41,040 bases of DNA from JABDGC01 sp964449835 (lineage in GTDB: Bacteria; Pseudomonadota; Gammaproteobacteria; DSM-16500), in the NCBI GenBank assembly GCA_964449835.1, contig CAYVBZ010000012.1, forward strand, positions 1 through 41,040. The letters run 5' to 3'. The position numbers and the translations under genes were made by a program. Positions 33,242-40,685 of the stretch are shown piece by piece. The notes under the pieces were generated by a model. The model was not told the DNA's origin and ran no database searches. It saw nothing but the letters and a program-made list of their open reading frames with translations. Every line of letters starts with the position of its first letter. The stretch's first letter is position 1.

Positions 33242-34726
33242 TTACCCAGTTTGCGTCAACAGCCATCTCACTAACTCGACCATGACAAAGGTATCTTTCT
33301 TGCAATAGTCCAGCAGGGCCTGTTTTAAGATCATCTTTCTGTCCTTTGCAGTAGCGGGTGAAATCATTTCTTCAAAAGCGCGTTGCGCGGCGCCGCCATC
33401 TGCGACCAGCATGCCCTCATAGCTATGGGCTTTCCCCAGAAGCCCTGGCGCAACATTTTTTAAACTGAAGCTGCCCGCAAAGGCATTGTCATAAATCGTT
33501 TCGCGAATGAGCGGCAAGGGATCGACAAAGCGATCCAGCAAGCGGAGCAGGGCATCGCGATGTTCGGGTGAGTAATCAGCTAACTCTTTGATTCGCGCTT
33601 TTTCAAAAAGGGCATGATAGGCGACGATCGAACCGGATTCGCCGCAGGCTTTTAGAAGCGCTGGAACTAAGGCCGGTCGTGGGTCATCGGTGCTCACATG
33701 CAAAAATTCAGTATGTGTCAGCTCTTGTGCCGGTGTTGGCCAGTGATGCGCGCTAAACTGAAAAGGGACCTGATTAAAAGGATGGCAACCCTCATAGCGA
33801 GGAATAGCGGGCGCAATGGTCTCAAAATCTAAAAACGTAAAAGGGTATTGCCATTCCGCTAGGGCAGCTTGAATCGCTTCTTGATTAATGTAGCGCTCCT
33901 TGGACTTGAAACAGGCCACCATGCGTTCTTGCATTTCATTCAAGTCAAACAAACGCGAATCGTCTAAGCGAATCATGCCCTCTCGATAGAACTCCCAGGC
34001 GCGCTCATTAATTCGAGGCAAATTAAAAATGCTGAGCTCGGGAATGTTTTTTTGCTGCCAACAATGTTGCTTGAATCCACATTCTCGCGGCTCCAAACAG
34101 TAGGGGCCGAGGTCAATGTCTGGCACTTGAGGTTGCTGCAGCGTTTGGAAGATTTCACGGAGTTTGGGTTGAATGCTAAGATAGCGTGCGCGAATTTCAG
34201 CGGTGACATCCACTTCTTTAAAGAGCTTGCTGAGCTCAGGATAGCGGCACTCGGGATTCAAGTGCACAATATTAATTTGCTCAATTGGCAACCCGCTTTT
34301 TGCGAGGACCCAAGCTTGTAAACCGACGTCATCATAATATTCAGGATGAATTTTGGTGGCTGATTTGACTTCAAAAATGCGCCAACGCTTTGTTTCAGGA
34401 GCGTATTGCAAAATATCAGTGCGGGCATAACAACCTTGGTAGGCAAAGGCCGCTTCATAAATAATGGGGGCCTGCTGCGCTAATAACTCCCTCGTTCTTG
34501 CAAGCGACCCACTAAAATCCCAAGGCTTATTGTCCACCAACACCCCGCCGGGATAGTGTTCTCTCGCTTTAGCCCCTATACGATTACCCTGGTCAAATAA
34601 GGCCTGCGTGTCAGGTGTAATGGGGGCTTCTAGCTCAGGCTGATGCACCGCCAAATAGATGCATTTCAGGCAGCGGTAGCCTTTCATCAGACGCGTTTTG
34701 CTAAGCAACTTCGGAATAGAATTCAT
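33242..34726 (-). CDS. DUF2779 protein: Cas4/RecB-like nuclease domain plus exonuclease-like domain
   Basis: A 494-residue protein starting MNSIPKLLSKTRLMKGYRC; the ATG at 34726 is preferred because family similarity begins there. The N-terminal half resembles a PD-(D/E)xK nuclease: ARTDILQYAPETKRWRIFEVKSATK has the ARxD...ExK pattern. Cysteines at CLKC (near 20-23) and CLEPRECGFKQHCW could hold an iron-sulfur cluster as in Cas4/AddB. The C-terminal half (DUF2779) has FTFLDFETIAPAIPRYEG, which looks like a DEDD exonuclease first motif, and IVAYHALFEKARI. Function is unknown; a role in DNA or RNA processing is inferred. It stands alone, with no CRISPR array or restriction genes nearby. Confidence 0.75.
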   Translation of the reverse strand: MNSIPKLLSKTRLMKGYRCLKCIYLAVHQPELEAPITPDTQALFDQGNRIGAKAREHYPGGVLVDNKPWDFSGSLARTRELLAQQAPIIYEAAFAYQGCYARTDILQYAPETKRWRIFEVKSATKIHPEYYDDVGLQAWVLAKSGLPIEQINIVHLNPECRYPELSKLFKEVDVTAEIRARYLSIQPKLREIFQTLQQPQVPDIDLGPYCLEPRECGFKQHCWQQKNIPELSIFNLPRINERAWEFYREGMIRLDDSRLFDLNEMQERMVACFKSKERYINQEAIQAALAEWQYPFTFLDFETIAPAIPRYEGCHPFNQVPFQFSAHHWPTPAQELTHTEFLHVSTDDPRPALVPALLKACGESGSIVAYHALFEKARIKELADYSPEHRDALLRLLDRFVDPLPLIRETIYDNAFAGSFSLKNVAPGLLGKAHSYEGMLVADGGAAQRAFEEMISPATAKDRKMILKQALLDYCKKDTFVMVELVRWLLTQTG

Positions 34727-35012
34727 GATGATTGCGATTATACACGTCTGAAACAAACCTAGCGAGGAGTTGGGATTCGTGTCGAAATCGGGGATAAGAA
34801 ACAATTTCTTGTAAAATAATAAGAATCTCGATATTTTTGTATGGTTATATATCAGGTGGGGTTGAGAAAGGCGCACAAATTGCATGATCAAAAATTCTAC
34901 ACCCCTTGTCCGTCCGACAACTTCCGAAAATCAGTCTCCGTTATTCTTATCTTATCCAACCAGTCATCTATATCAATTGCGTCCGGACCCTCGGATTTAA
35001 CTTTATCTTTGA

Positions 35013-35041
35013 TTTACTATTTATAGCATATATGCTATAAT
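35013..35041 (+). promoter_or_regulatory. Promoter with 20-bp perfect palindromic operator for the TA fusion
   Basis: TTATAGCATATATGCTATAA (35021-35040) is a perfect 20-base palindrome. Its right edge makes the -10 TATAAT (35036-35041). TTTACT at 35013 lies 17 bases further upstream. A dimeric XRE antitoxin bound here would block RNA polymerase, the standard autorepression layout of TA loci. The ATG follows 6 bases after the -10, so the leader is very short or absent. Confidence 0.65.
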
Positions 35042-35047
35042 CAAATT

Positions 35048-35731
35048 ATGAAATGGGAAATAAGCTATTACAACAGTGATTTAGAGGGAGAAATTTTAAA
35101 TCTTCCAGCTTCTTTATTGGCTCGGTATCTCAAATTAACTGAGCTAATGGAAACATATGGCGCAGATCTCGGTATGCCGCATACTGATGCATTAGGAAAG
35201 GGGTTATTTGAGCTGAGATTAAAAGGTAAAGAGGGTATAGCAAGAGTGTTTTATTGCACGATGGTGGGCAAGAAAATTCACATGTTACATTGTTTCGTCA
35301 AAAAGACACAGAAAACACCGAATAAAGAATTGAAGTTAGCAAGAAAACGATTGCAGGAGGTAAAAAAAATGGCTGCTAAACGCACGCACCAACAGTTGAA
35401 AAAAGCTGCTTTAAGCCGTCCAGGTGTGAGAAAGGCATATACTGCTTTGCAGGACGAGTTTCAATTACTTGAGGAAATGCTCAAGGCACGTTTAAAGGCT
35501 GGAAAGACGCAAGATGATGTTGCCAAAGTTATGAAAACTACTACCTCAGTAGTTGGTCGTTTGGAAACGGGTGGTGGTAAGCTTCGACATTCCCCCACCA
35601 TAGAGACTTTACGAAAGTATGCTAATGCGGTGCATTGTGACTTAGAAATTAGATTAGTTCACTCTAAAGCTCATCAAAAAAGCTACTTTAAACGAGACAA
35701 TAAAAAAGAAAAATTAGAAAAATATGGATAG
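35048..35731 (+). CDS. Single-chain HigB-like toxin fused to XRE (HigA-like) antitoxin
   Basis: One 227-residue frame holds both halves of a TA pair. Residues 1-107 are a RelE/HigB-like toxin: ISYYNSDLEGEILNLP, GLFELRLKGKEGIARVFYC, MLHCFVKKTQKTP and the basic helix LKLARKRLQEVKK. From Met108 it reads as a complete antitoxin with an XRE helix-turn-helix (TQDDVAKVMKTTTSVVGRLE) and IETLRKYANAVHCDLEIRLV. Met108 has its own strong ribosome site, GCAGGAGGT 8 bases upstream, so free antitoxin is probably made as well. A run of eight A precedes that ATG. One extra A would send the toxin frame to a stop three codons later. Fusion, slippage or an assembly error are all possible. Confidence 0.8.
   Translation: MKWEISYYNSDLEGEILNLPASLLARYLKLTELMETYGADLGMPHTDALGKGLFELRLKGKEGIARVFYCTMVGKKIHMLHCFVKKTQKTPNKELKLARKRLQEVKKMAAKRTHQQLKKAALSRPGVRKAYTALQDEFQLLEEMLKARLKAGKTQDDVAKVMKTTTSVVGRLETGGGKLRHSPTIETLRKYANAVHCDLEIRLVHSKAHQKSYFKRDNKKEKLEKYG
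35355..35371 (+). promoter_or_regulatory. Internal ribosome binding site, A8 run and ATG of the embedded antitoxin
   Basis: AGGAGG at 35355-35360, T, eight A (35362-35369), then ATG using the last A (35369-35371), in frame with the fusion. It is better than the site at the first ATG of the locus, where no Shine-Dalgarno is visible. Confidence 0.7.
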
Positions 35732-36039
35732 CAGGTCGAGCTTATCCACAGTTTCTATGCGCAAGAAGATGTCACCACCAGCGCAAAAAGCCGCTGCCGC
35801 AAAAACACAGCGCATGTTAAAAGAAATGCCGCTGCAAGAATTACGCCAGGCACACCAAATGAGCCAAGAACGCATGGCAGAGCTTTTGCATACCAAGCAA
35901 GCCAACGTTTCACGGATTGAACGACGCACGGATATGTATATCTCAACGTTACATAGTAAGGGGGGGCTATTATGCAGCCGTTCGCAGAGAATTATTGCGA
36001 GGAACGCTTTACGCGACGCAAATCCAAAATTACCTTCGC
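35724..36039 (+). pseudogene. Truncated XRE-family antitoxin (HigA-like) remnant
   Basis: The frame contains MSPPAQKAAAAKTQRML and then LQELRQAHQMSQERMAELLH followed by TKQANVSRIERRTDMYIST, a textbook helix-turn-helix of antitoxins that usually end STLRRYIEAMGGEL. After STL (about 35950) similarity is lost in frame 0 and faintly continues in the +1 frame (RYIVRGG). The remaining open frame is only the antisense of the regulator gene. It overlaps the stop of the TA fusion. It has no toxin partner of its own. A frameshift plus truncation is the simplest reading. Confidence 0.65.
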
Positions 36040-36741
36040 CTACAGCAACCCCTCCGCAATCAACTGCAACTTTTCCGGTTCTCGAATCTGCAATTTCTTC
36101 TGCGAAATCGTCAAAATTCGATTCTGCTGCAATCGGGAAAACAAACGACTAATCGTCTCCGCTGTCAACCTTAAATAATTCCCAATATCTTGCCGCGAAA
36201 TCGGCAAATTAAAAGTCAGGTGTATTTCATCATGATGAAGCCGCTTAGAAAGGTCCAACAAAAAAGCAGCCAAGCGCTGCTCCGCGGTTGTTGCGGCAAG
36301 ATAAGCACCCGCGCTCAATTGCTTGCTAATTAAAAATAAACTATGTTTTTGCAGCGCCGGTTTATTGCGGACCAGCTTCAAAAAATTATCATAAGGAATT
36401 TCACAGATCAAAGTGTCAGTTAAAGCAACGGCTGAAAAAAGATAATGGCCGCTGGCAATGGCTTCATAACCTAAAATTTCACCCGCAAAATAGAAGCCGC
36501 GAATCAGTTCTTTCCCATTCGCTTCCAGTTGATAAGTCTTCAAAGCGCCTTTTTGAATAGCGTAAAAATTTTGAAACTTATTTTGGGGAAGATATAAAAC
36601 TTCCTTGCGCTTTAGTTGACGCAGACGTTTGACCGAAGCATTGATTTCATGTGCCTGTGATCGCGCATTTCCATTTGAAGCGCAGAAAGGGACAAAATGG
36701 CAGCTCAAGCAAGCGGAAAAATTTAAATTTGAGTTGATCAT
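36040..36741 (-). CDS. fnr: FNR-type oxygen-sensing transcription regulator (Crp/Fnr family)
   Basis: A 233-residue Crp/Fnr regulator. N-terminal cysteines 11, 14 and 20 (CLSCHFVPFC) plus Cys113 (LICEIP) have exactly the spacing of the four [4Fe-4S] ligands of E. coli FNR (20, 23, 29, 122). A cyclic-nucleotide-binding-type beta barrel (about 45-130), a dimer helix and the HTH PISRQDIGNYLRLTAETISRLFSR follow; the recognition helix carries Glu, Ser and Arg of FNR. It should bind TTGAT-N4-ATCAA as a dimer when oxygen is low and lose the cluster in air. It is divergent from cyoABCD, with a matching box in between, so control of the oxidase is likely. Confidence 0.88.
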   Translation of the reverse strand: MINSNLNFSACLSCHFVPFCASNGNARSQAHEINASVKRLRQLKRKEVLYLPQNKFQNFYAIQKGALKTYQLEANGKELIRGFYFAGEILGYEAIASGHYLFSAVALTDTLICEIPYDNFLKLVRNKPALQKHSLFLISKQLSAGAYLAATTAEQRLAAFLLDLSKRLHHDEIHLTFNLPISRQDIGNYLRLTAETISRLFSRLQQNRILTISQKKLQIREPEKLQLIAEGLL

Positions 36742-36814
36742 ATTATAGTCAACCTCTGTGTGTAATTTGCATGTTTATTTTACATTGGAACAAGAAATTA
36801 TCAAAGAAATTTCC

Positions 36815-36828
36815 ATGATCTAGATCAA
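36815..36828. promoter_or_regulatory. FNR-like box upstream of cyoA
   Basis: ATGAT CTAG ATCAA matches the FNR consensus TTGAT-N4-ATCAA at 9 of 10 positions. Its centre (36821.5) lies about 40-41 bases before the start expected from TATAAA at 36849-36854, the spacing used by class II FNR-activated promoters. Direction of control is inference. Confidence 0.6.
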
Positions 36829-36888
36829 GGTTTTTTGTGTAAAAAATATATAAAGTGAGGTCAAAGTAAAACAAACGAGCGAACAAAA

Positions 36889-37776
36889 ATGATACCTAAA
36901 AAGTTGATCAAGCATTACTTTTTAATTCTAGTATCCCTGACTTCAACTTTATTCCTGACTGCCTGCCAGTATGATCTTCTGGACCCTAAAGGAAGAATCG
37001 CGGCAGATGAAAAACAAATTTTATTAATTTCTGTCGTCTTGATGTTGCTGGTGGTCATTCCTGTCATCCTGCTTGCTTTCGGTTTTGCCTGGCGCTATCG
37101 CGCCGATAGCGGTGCAAAATACCGTCCCAATTGGCAGCATAATACGCTCTTGGAAATCATCTGGTGGTCCATTCCCTGTTTGATCATCGCTGTTTTAGGT
37201 ACGATCACTTGGATTAGTTCGCATCGATTGGATCCTTACAAGCCGCTTCAAGTGGAAAACAAAAAAGCCCTTACAATTCAAGCCATTGCCCTGGAGTGGA
37301 AGTGGTTATTCATTTATCCCGAACAAAACATCGCTTCGGTCAACTATTTACAGGTCCCGGTCGGCGTGCCGCTGCATTTTGTGATCACCTCTGAAGGGCC
37401 TATGAATGCTTTGCAAGTTCCCCAACTGGGCGGACAAATTTATGCAATGGCCGGCATGAAAACCCAATTGCATTTAATCGCAGATGCGCCTGGTGATTAC
37501 CGCGGTTTATCGGCGAATTTTAGCGGGAATGGTTTTTCCGACATGAAATTCATCTTGAGCGCCCGCTCACAAAAAGAGTTTGAACGTTGGGTCAAGAAGG
37601 TCAAGCACGCTCCTCAGAAGTTGACCTACCGGAATTATGAACGTTTAAGCCGGCCGACTGTCTTGCACGGGGTTAAAACGTATTCATCCACGAACAAAAC
37701 TTTATTTGAGACGGTAGTGATGAAAGCCATGATGCCAATGCCGGCCCCTAGAAAAGGAGAAAATCATGCTGAGTAA
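36889..37776 (+). CDS. cyoA: Cytochrome bo3 ubiquinol oxidase subunit II
   Basis: A 295-residue lipoprotein-anchored subunit II. The signal ends in LFLTACQYD with a lipobox cysteine, followed by two membrane helices (about 45-67 and 90-110) and a cupredoxin-like periplasmic domain. The CuA ligands of cytochrome c oxidases are absent (GLSANFSGNGFSDMKF in place of the HxxxxCxxxCxxxH pattern), so electrons come from quinol. It is first of the cyoABCD operon; its end overlaps cyoB by 11 bases. The promoter region with the FNR-like box lies directly upstream. Acts at the outer face of the inner membrane. Confidence 0.93.
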   Translation: MIPKKLIKHYFLILVSLTSTLFLTACQYDLLDPKGRIAADEKQILLISVVLMLLVVIPVILLAFGFAWRYRADSGAKYRPNWQHNTLLEIIWWSIPCLIIAVLGTITWISSHRLDPYKPLQVENKKALTIQAIALEWKWLFIYPEQNIASVNYLQVPVGVPLHFVITSEGPMNALQVPQLGGQIYAMAGMKTQLHLIADAPGDYRGLSANFSGNGFSDMKFILSARSQKEFERWVKKVKHAPQKLTYRNYERLSRPTVLHGVKTYSSTNKTLFETVVMKAMMPMPAPRKGENHAE

Positions 37777-39793
37777 AATCCTATTTGGAAATTTAAGCTT
37801 AGCGGCCATCCCCTTACACAATGCTATCATCATGGGCGCGGCGGTTTTTATGGGCGGTCTTGTTGCGCTCGTTATCGGCGCCTTGTTCTATTATCAAAAG
37901 TGGACTTGGCTCTGGCGAGAATGGCTGACTACTGTAGACCATAAGAAAATCGGCATTATGTATATCGGCCTTGCGCTGATCATGCTGGTGCGCGGCTTGA
38001 TTGATGCTTTGATGATGCGTTTGCAGCAAGTGATAGCGGTCGGCGATTCAATGGGCTATTTACCGCCGGCACACTATGACCAAATCTTTACGGCCCACGG
38101 CGTCATCATGATTTTCTTCATGGCCATGCCCTTTATGTTTGGACTGATCAATTTGGTCCTGCCTTTGCAAATTGGCGCGCGGGATGTTGCCTATCCCTAT
38201 TTAAACTCGCTCAGCCTCTGGCTTTCCATTGCCGGCGCTTCTTTGATGAATGTGTCCTTGGTTGTCGGCGATTTTGCCGCGACCGGCTGGCTGGCCTATC
38301 CGCCGCTCTCAGAATTAGCTTATAGTCCAGGAGTAGGGGTGGATTATTATATCTGGGCCTTGCAAATTTCCGGCATCGGCACCTTACTGTCCGGTATTAA
38401 TTTCGTCGTCACGATTTTAAAGCTGCGTTGTCCGGGCATGACTTTAATGAAAATGCCAGTCTTCACCTGGACCGTGCTTTGCTCCATGGTTCTCGTGGTT
38501 CTCGCCTTCCCCGTTTTAACTGCAACCTTAGGCCTCCTCTTTTTAGACCGCTTCTTTGGCATGCATTTTTTCACGGCCGACTTCGGCGGCAATGCCATGA
38601 TCTATATCAACATGATCTGGATCTGGGGCCATCCCGAAGTTTATATTCTCATTCTGCCAGCCTTCGGCATTTATTCGGAAGTCGTTGCGACTTTCTCCAA
38701 AAAATATTTATTTGGTTACACCACCATGGTCTATGCAACGGCTGCGATTACGCTGCTTTCCTTCCTGGTCTGGTTACATCACTTTTTTACCATGGGCGCC
38801 GGCGGGAATGTAAACGCTGTTTTTGGCATCGCGACCATGATTATTTCAATTCCTACGGGCGTCAAAGTATTTAATTGGTTGTTCACAATGTATCGGGGAC
38901 GCATTCGCTTTACAACACCCATGCTTTGGACAATGGGCTTTCTCACAACCTTTGTAGTCGGCGGCATGACCGGCGTGATGCTCGCGGTGCCTGCGATTGA
39001 CTTCCAGGTGCACAATAGTTTGTTCTTGGTCGCCCATTTCCATAATGCAATTTTGGGCGGCGTGGTCTTCGGCTATTTGGCTGGATTCACCTATTGGTTT
39101 CCAAAGGCTTTTGGTTTTCGCTTGGACGAAAGACTAGGAAAATGCGCTTTCTGGTGCTGGATTGTGGGTTTCTATCTTGCTTTTGTGCCGCTCTACGCAC
39201 TAGGTCTTATGGGTGTGACGCGCCGCATTACGCATTACGATGCCTCGACAGGGTGGCATCCCTATTTTGTTGTAGCCGCCTTTGGTGCTGTGATGATTGC
39301 TTGCGGGTTTTTATTTCAAGTCTTGCAGATTCTGGTGAGCGTTATCAATCGCGAGCAGTTAAAAGATGTCACAGGCGACCCTTGGGATGGCAGGACCTTA
39401 GAGTGGTCTCTTCCTTCGCCGCCGCCTTTCTATAACTTCGCCTTGACGCCTGCGGTTACGAGCATAGATGCCTTTTGGGCGGCGAAGCAAGAAAAGCAAG
39501 CTCCGCAAAAGCAGCCTTATGAAGATATTCATCTCCCTAACAACACTGGCATCGGTTTCATGATCGGTATTTTAGGGGGTGTTTGTGGTTTTGCCATGAT
39601 TTGGCATATTACCTGGCTGAGTATCGTGAGTGTTCTTGGTATTTTCGCGGCCATGGTGGCCCGCAGTTTTGATCGGCACACGGATTATTATTTAAAAGCC
39701 GCTGAGGTCGAAAAAATAGAAAACAGCCGCAAAGCACTTCAACAAACCAGCTCATCTGAGGACCAATACTATGTCTTACCACAAGCCTCATAA
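37766..39793 (+). CDS. cyoB: Cytochrome bo3 ubiquinol oxidase subunit I
   Basis: The 675-residue catalytic subunit, a heme-copper oxidase with about 15 membrane helices. Visible ligands: TAHGVIM (low-spin heme His), WIWGHPEVYILI (CuB His and the cross-linked Tyr), LHHFFTMG (two CuB His), and VAHFHNAILGG (high-spin and low-spin heme His). TGVKVFNW has the K-channel lysine. It reduces oxygen to water and pumps protons. AAAGGAG lies 6 bases before the ATG, inside cyoA. The end overlaps cyoC by 23 bases, indicating tight translational coupling. Confidence 0.95.
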   Translation: MLSKILFGNLSLAAIPLHNAIIMGAAVFMGGLVALVIGALFYYQKWTWLWREWLTTVDHKKIGIMYIGLALIMLVRGLIDALMMRLQQVIAVGDSMGYLPPAHYDQIFTAHGVIMIFFMAMPFMFGLINLVLPLQIGARDVAYPYLNSLSLWLSIAGASLMNVSLVVGDFAATGWLAYPPLSELAYSPGVGVDYYIWALQISGIGTLLSGINFVVTILKLRCPGMTLMKMPVFTWTVLCSMVLVVLAFPVLTATLGLLFLDRFFGMHFFTADFGGNAMIYINMIWIWGHPEVYILILPAFGIYSEVVATFSKKYLFGYTTMVYATAAITLLSFLVWLHHFFTMGAGGNVNAVFGIATMIISIPTGVKVFNWLFTMYRGRIRFTTPMLWTMGFLTTFVVGGMTGVMLAVPAIDFQVHNSLFLVAHFHNAILGGVVFGYLAGFTYWFPKAFGFRLDERLGKCAFWCWIVGFYLAFVPLYALGLMGVTRRITHYDASTGWHPYFVVAAFGAVMIACGFLFQVLQILVSVINREQLKDVTGDPWDGRTLEWSLPSPPPFYNFALTPAVTSIDAFWAAKQEKQAPQKQPYEDIHLPNNTGIGFMIGILGGVCGFAMIWHITWLSIVSVLGIFAAMVARSFDRHTDYYLKAAEVEKIENSRKALQQTSSSEDQYYVLPQAS

Positions 39794-40349
39794 TACAGAC
39801 AGCACAGCTATCTTCGGTTTTTGGATTTATATCCTGAGCGACTGCATTTTATTCTCCATCCTCTTTGCCGCTTTCGCCGTTCTGCGCGGCAATGTTTATG
39901 GCGGCCCTGAATTAAAAGAGCTAACGCATCTGCCTTTAATTTTAATTGAAACAATGGCCTTATTGCTGAGCAGCCTGACTTATGGCTTGAGCATCTTGGC
40001 TCTTTATAAAGGAAGGCTGAAACAAGTGCTAAGCTGGTTGGCCGCAACCTTTATTTTGGGCGCAAGCTTTGTCGGCATGGAATTAAATGAGTTTATCCAG
40101 TTGTATCGCGAAGGCCATAGCTGGGAAAGCAGCGCCAGTTTGTCATCCTTCTTTACTTTGGTGGGAACACATGGCTTGCACGTGGGCCTGGGCCTGCTTT
40201 GGATGCTGGTTCTCATGGTCCAGCTTGCCATCAATCGCCTAACACCGACCATGCGCAGGCGTCTCACTTATTTAGGCCTATTCTGGACCTTCTTGGATTT
40301 GGTTTGGATCTTCGTCTTCACCGTCGTCTACCTTATGGGAGCCACTTAA
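39771..40349 (+). CDS. cyoC: Cytochrome bo3 ubiquinol oxidase subunit III
   Basis: A 192-residue five-helix membrane subunit. FGFWIYILSDCILFSILFAA near the start and FFTLVGTHGLHVGLGLLWML near residue 120 are typical of CyoC. It stabilises subunit I. The ATG lies within the end of cyoB with GAGGA 8 bases upstream; cyoD begins one base after its stop. Confidence 0.94.
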   Translation: MSYHKPHNTDSTAIFGFWIYILSDCILFSILFAAFAVLRGNVYGGPELKELTHLPLILIETMALLLSSLTYGLSILALYKGRLKQVLSWLAATFILGASFVGMELNEFIQLYREGHSWESSASLSSFFTLVGTHGLHVGLGLLWMLVLMVQLAINRLTPTMRRRLTYLGLFWTFLDLVWIFVFTVVYLMGAT

Positions 40350-40350
40350 T

Positions 40351-40683
40351 ATGTCAGAACAACATGATGCCCAAAGCGAATACGGAGCTAGCCCTAAAAC
40401 TCTATCGTCCTATTTAACTGGATTCATTTTATGCGTCCTACTGACGCTCTTGGCCTTCGCCTCAGTCCAGTGGAAATGGCTCAGCGGCGGCCCGCTTTTT
40501 GCCGCCCTGTCGTCTTTGGCCATCGCACAGTTAATAGTCCAGTCCCTCTGCTTCCTACGTCTAAACTCAAGCCCCGAAGGCCGCTGGAACCTCTTCCCCT
40601 TCCTATTCACCGCCCTCATTATCTCCATCCTAGTTGGCGGCTCCCTCTGGATCATGTACAACCTAAATTACAACATGTTATAA
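40351..40683 (+). CDS. cyoD: Cytochrome bo3 ubiquinol oxidase subunit IV
   Basis: A 110-residue three-helix subunit: LTGFILCVLLTLLAFASVQW, an internal helix ending in QSLCFLRLN, and a C-terminal helix LIISILVGGSLWIMYNLNYNML. This layout is characteristic of CyoD, which assists CuB site assembly. It is last in the operon in this window. No cyoE (heme O synthase) follows, and the next gene is on the other strand, so heme O synthesis must be encoded elsewhere. Confidence 0.92.
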   Translation: MSEQHDAQSEYGASPKTLSSYLTGFILCVLLTLLAFASVQWKWLSGGPLFAALSSLAIAQLIVQSLCFLRLNSSPEGRWNLFPFLFTALIISILVGGSLWIMYNLNYNML

Positions 40684-40685
40684 AT

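Noticed and set aside
36742..36780. TTGATCATATTATAGTCAA near the regulator start as an FNR box
   Set aside because: Half sites are wrongly spaced (TTGAT..TTATA); the box at 36815 is far better.
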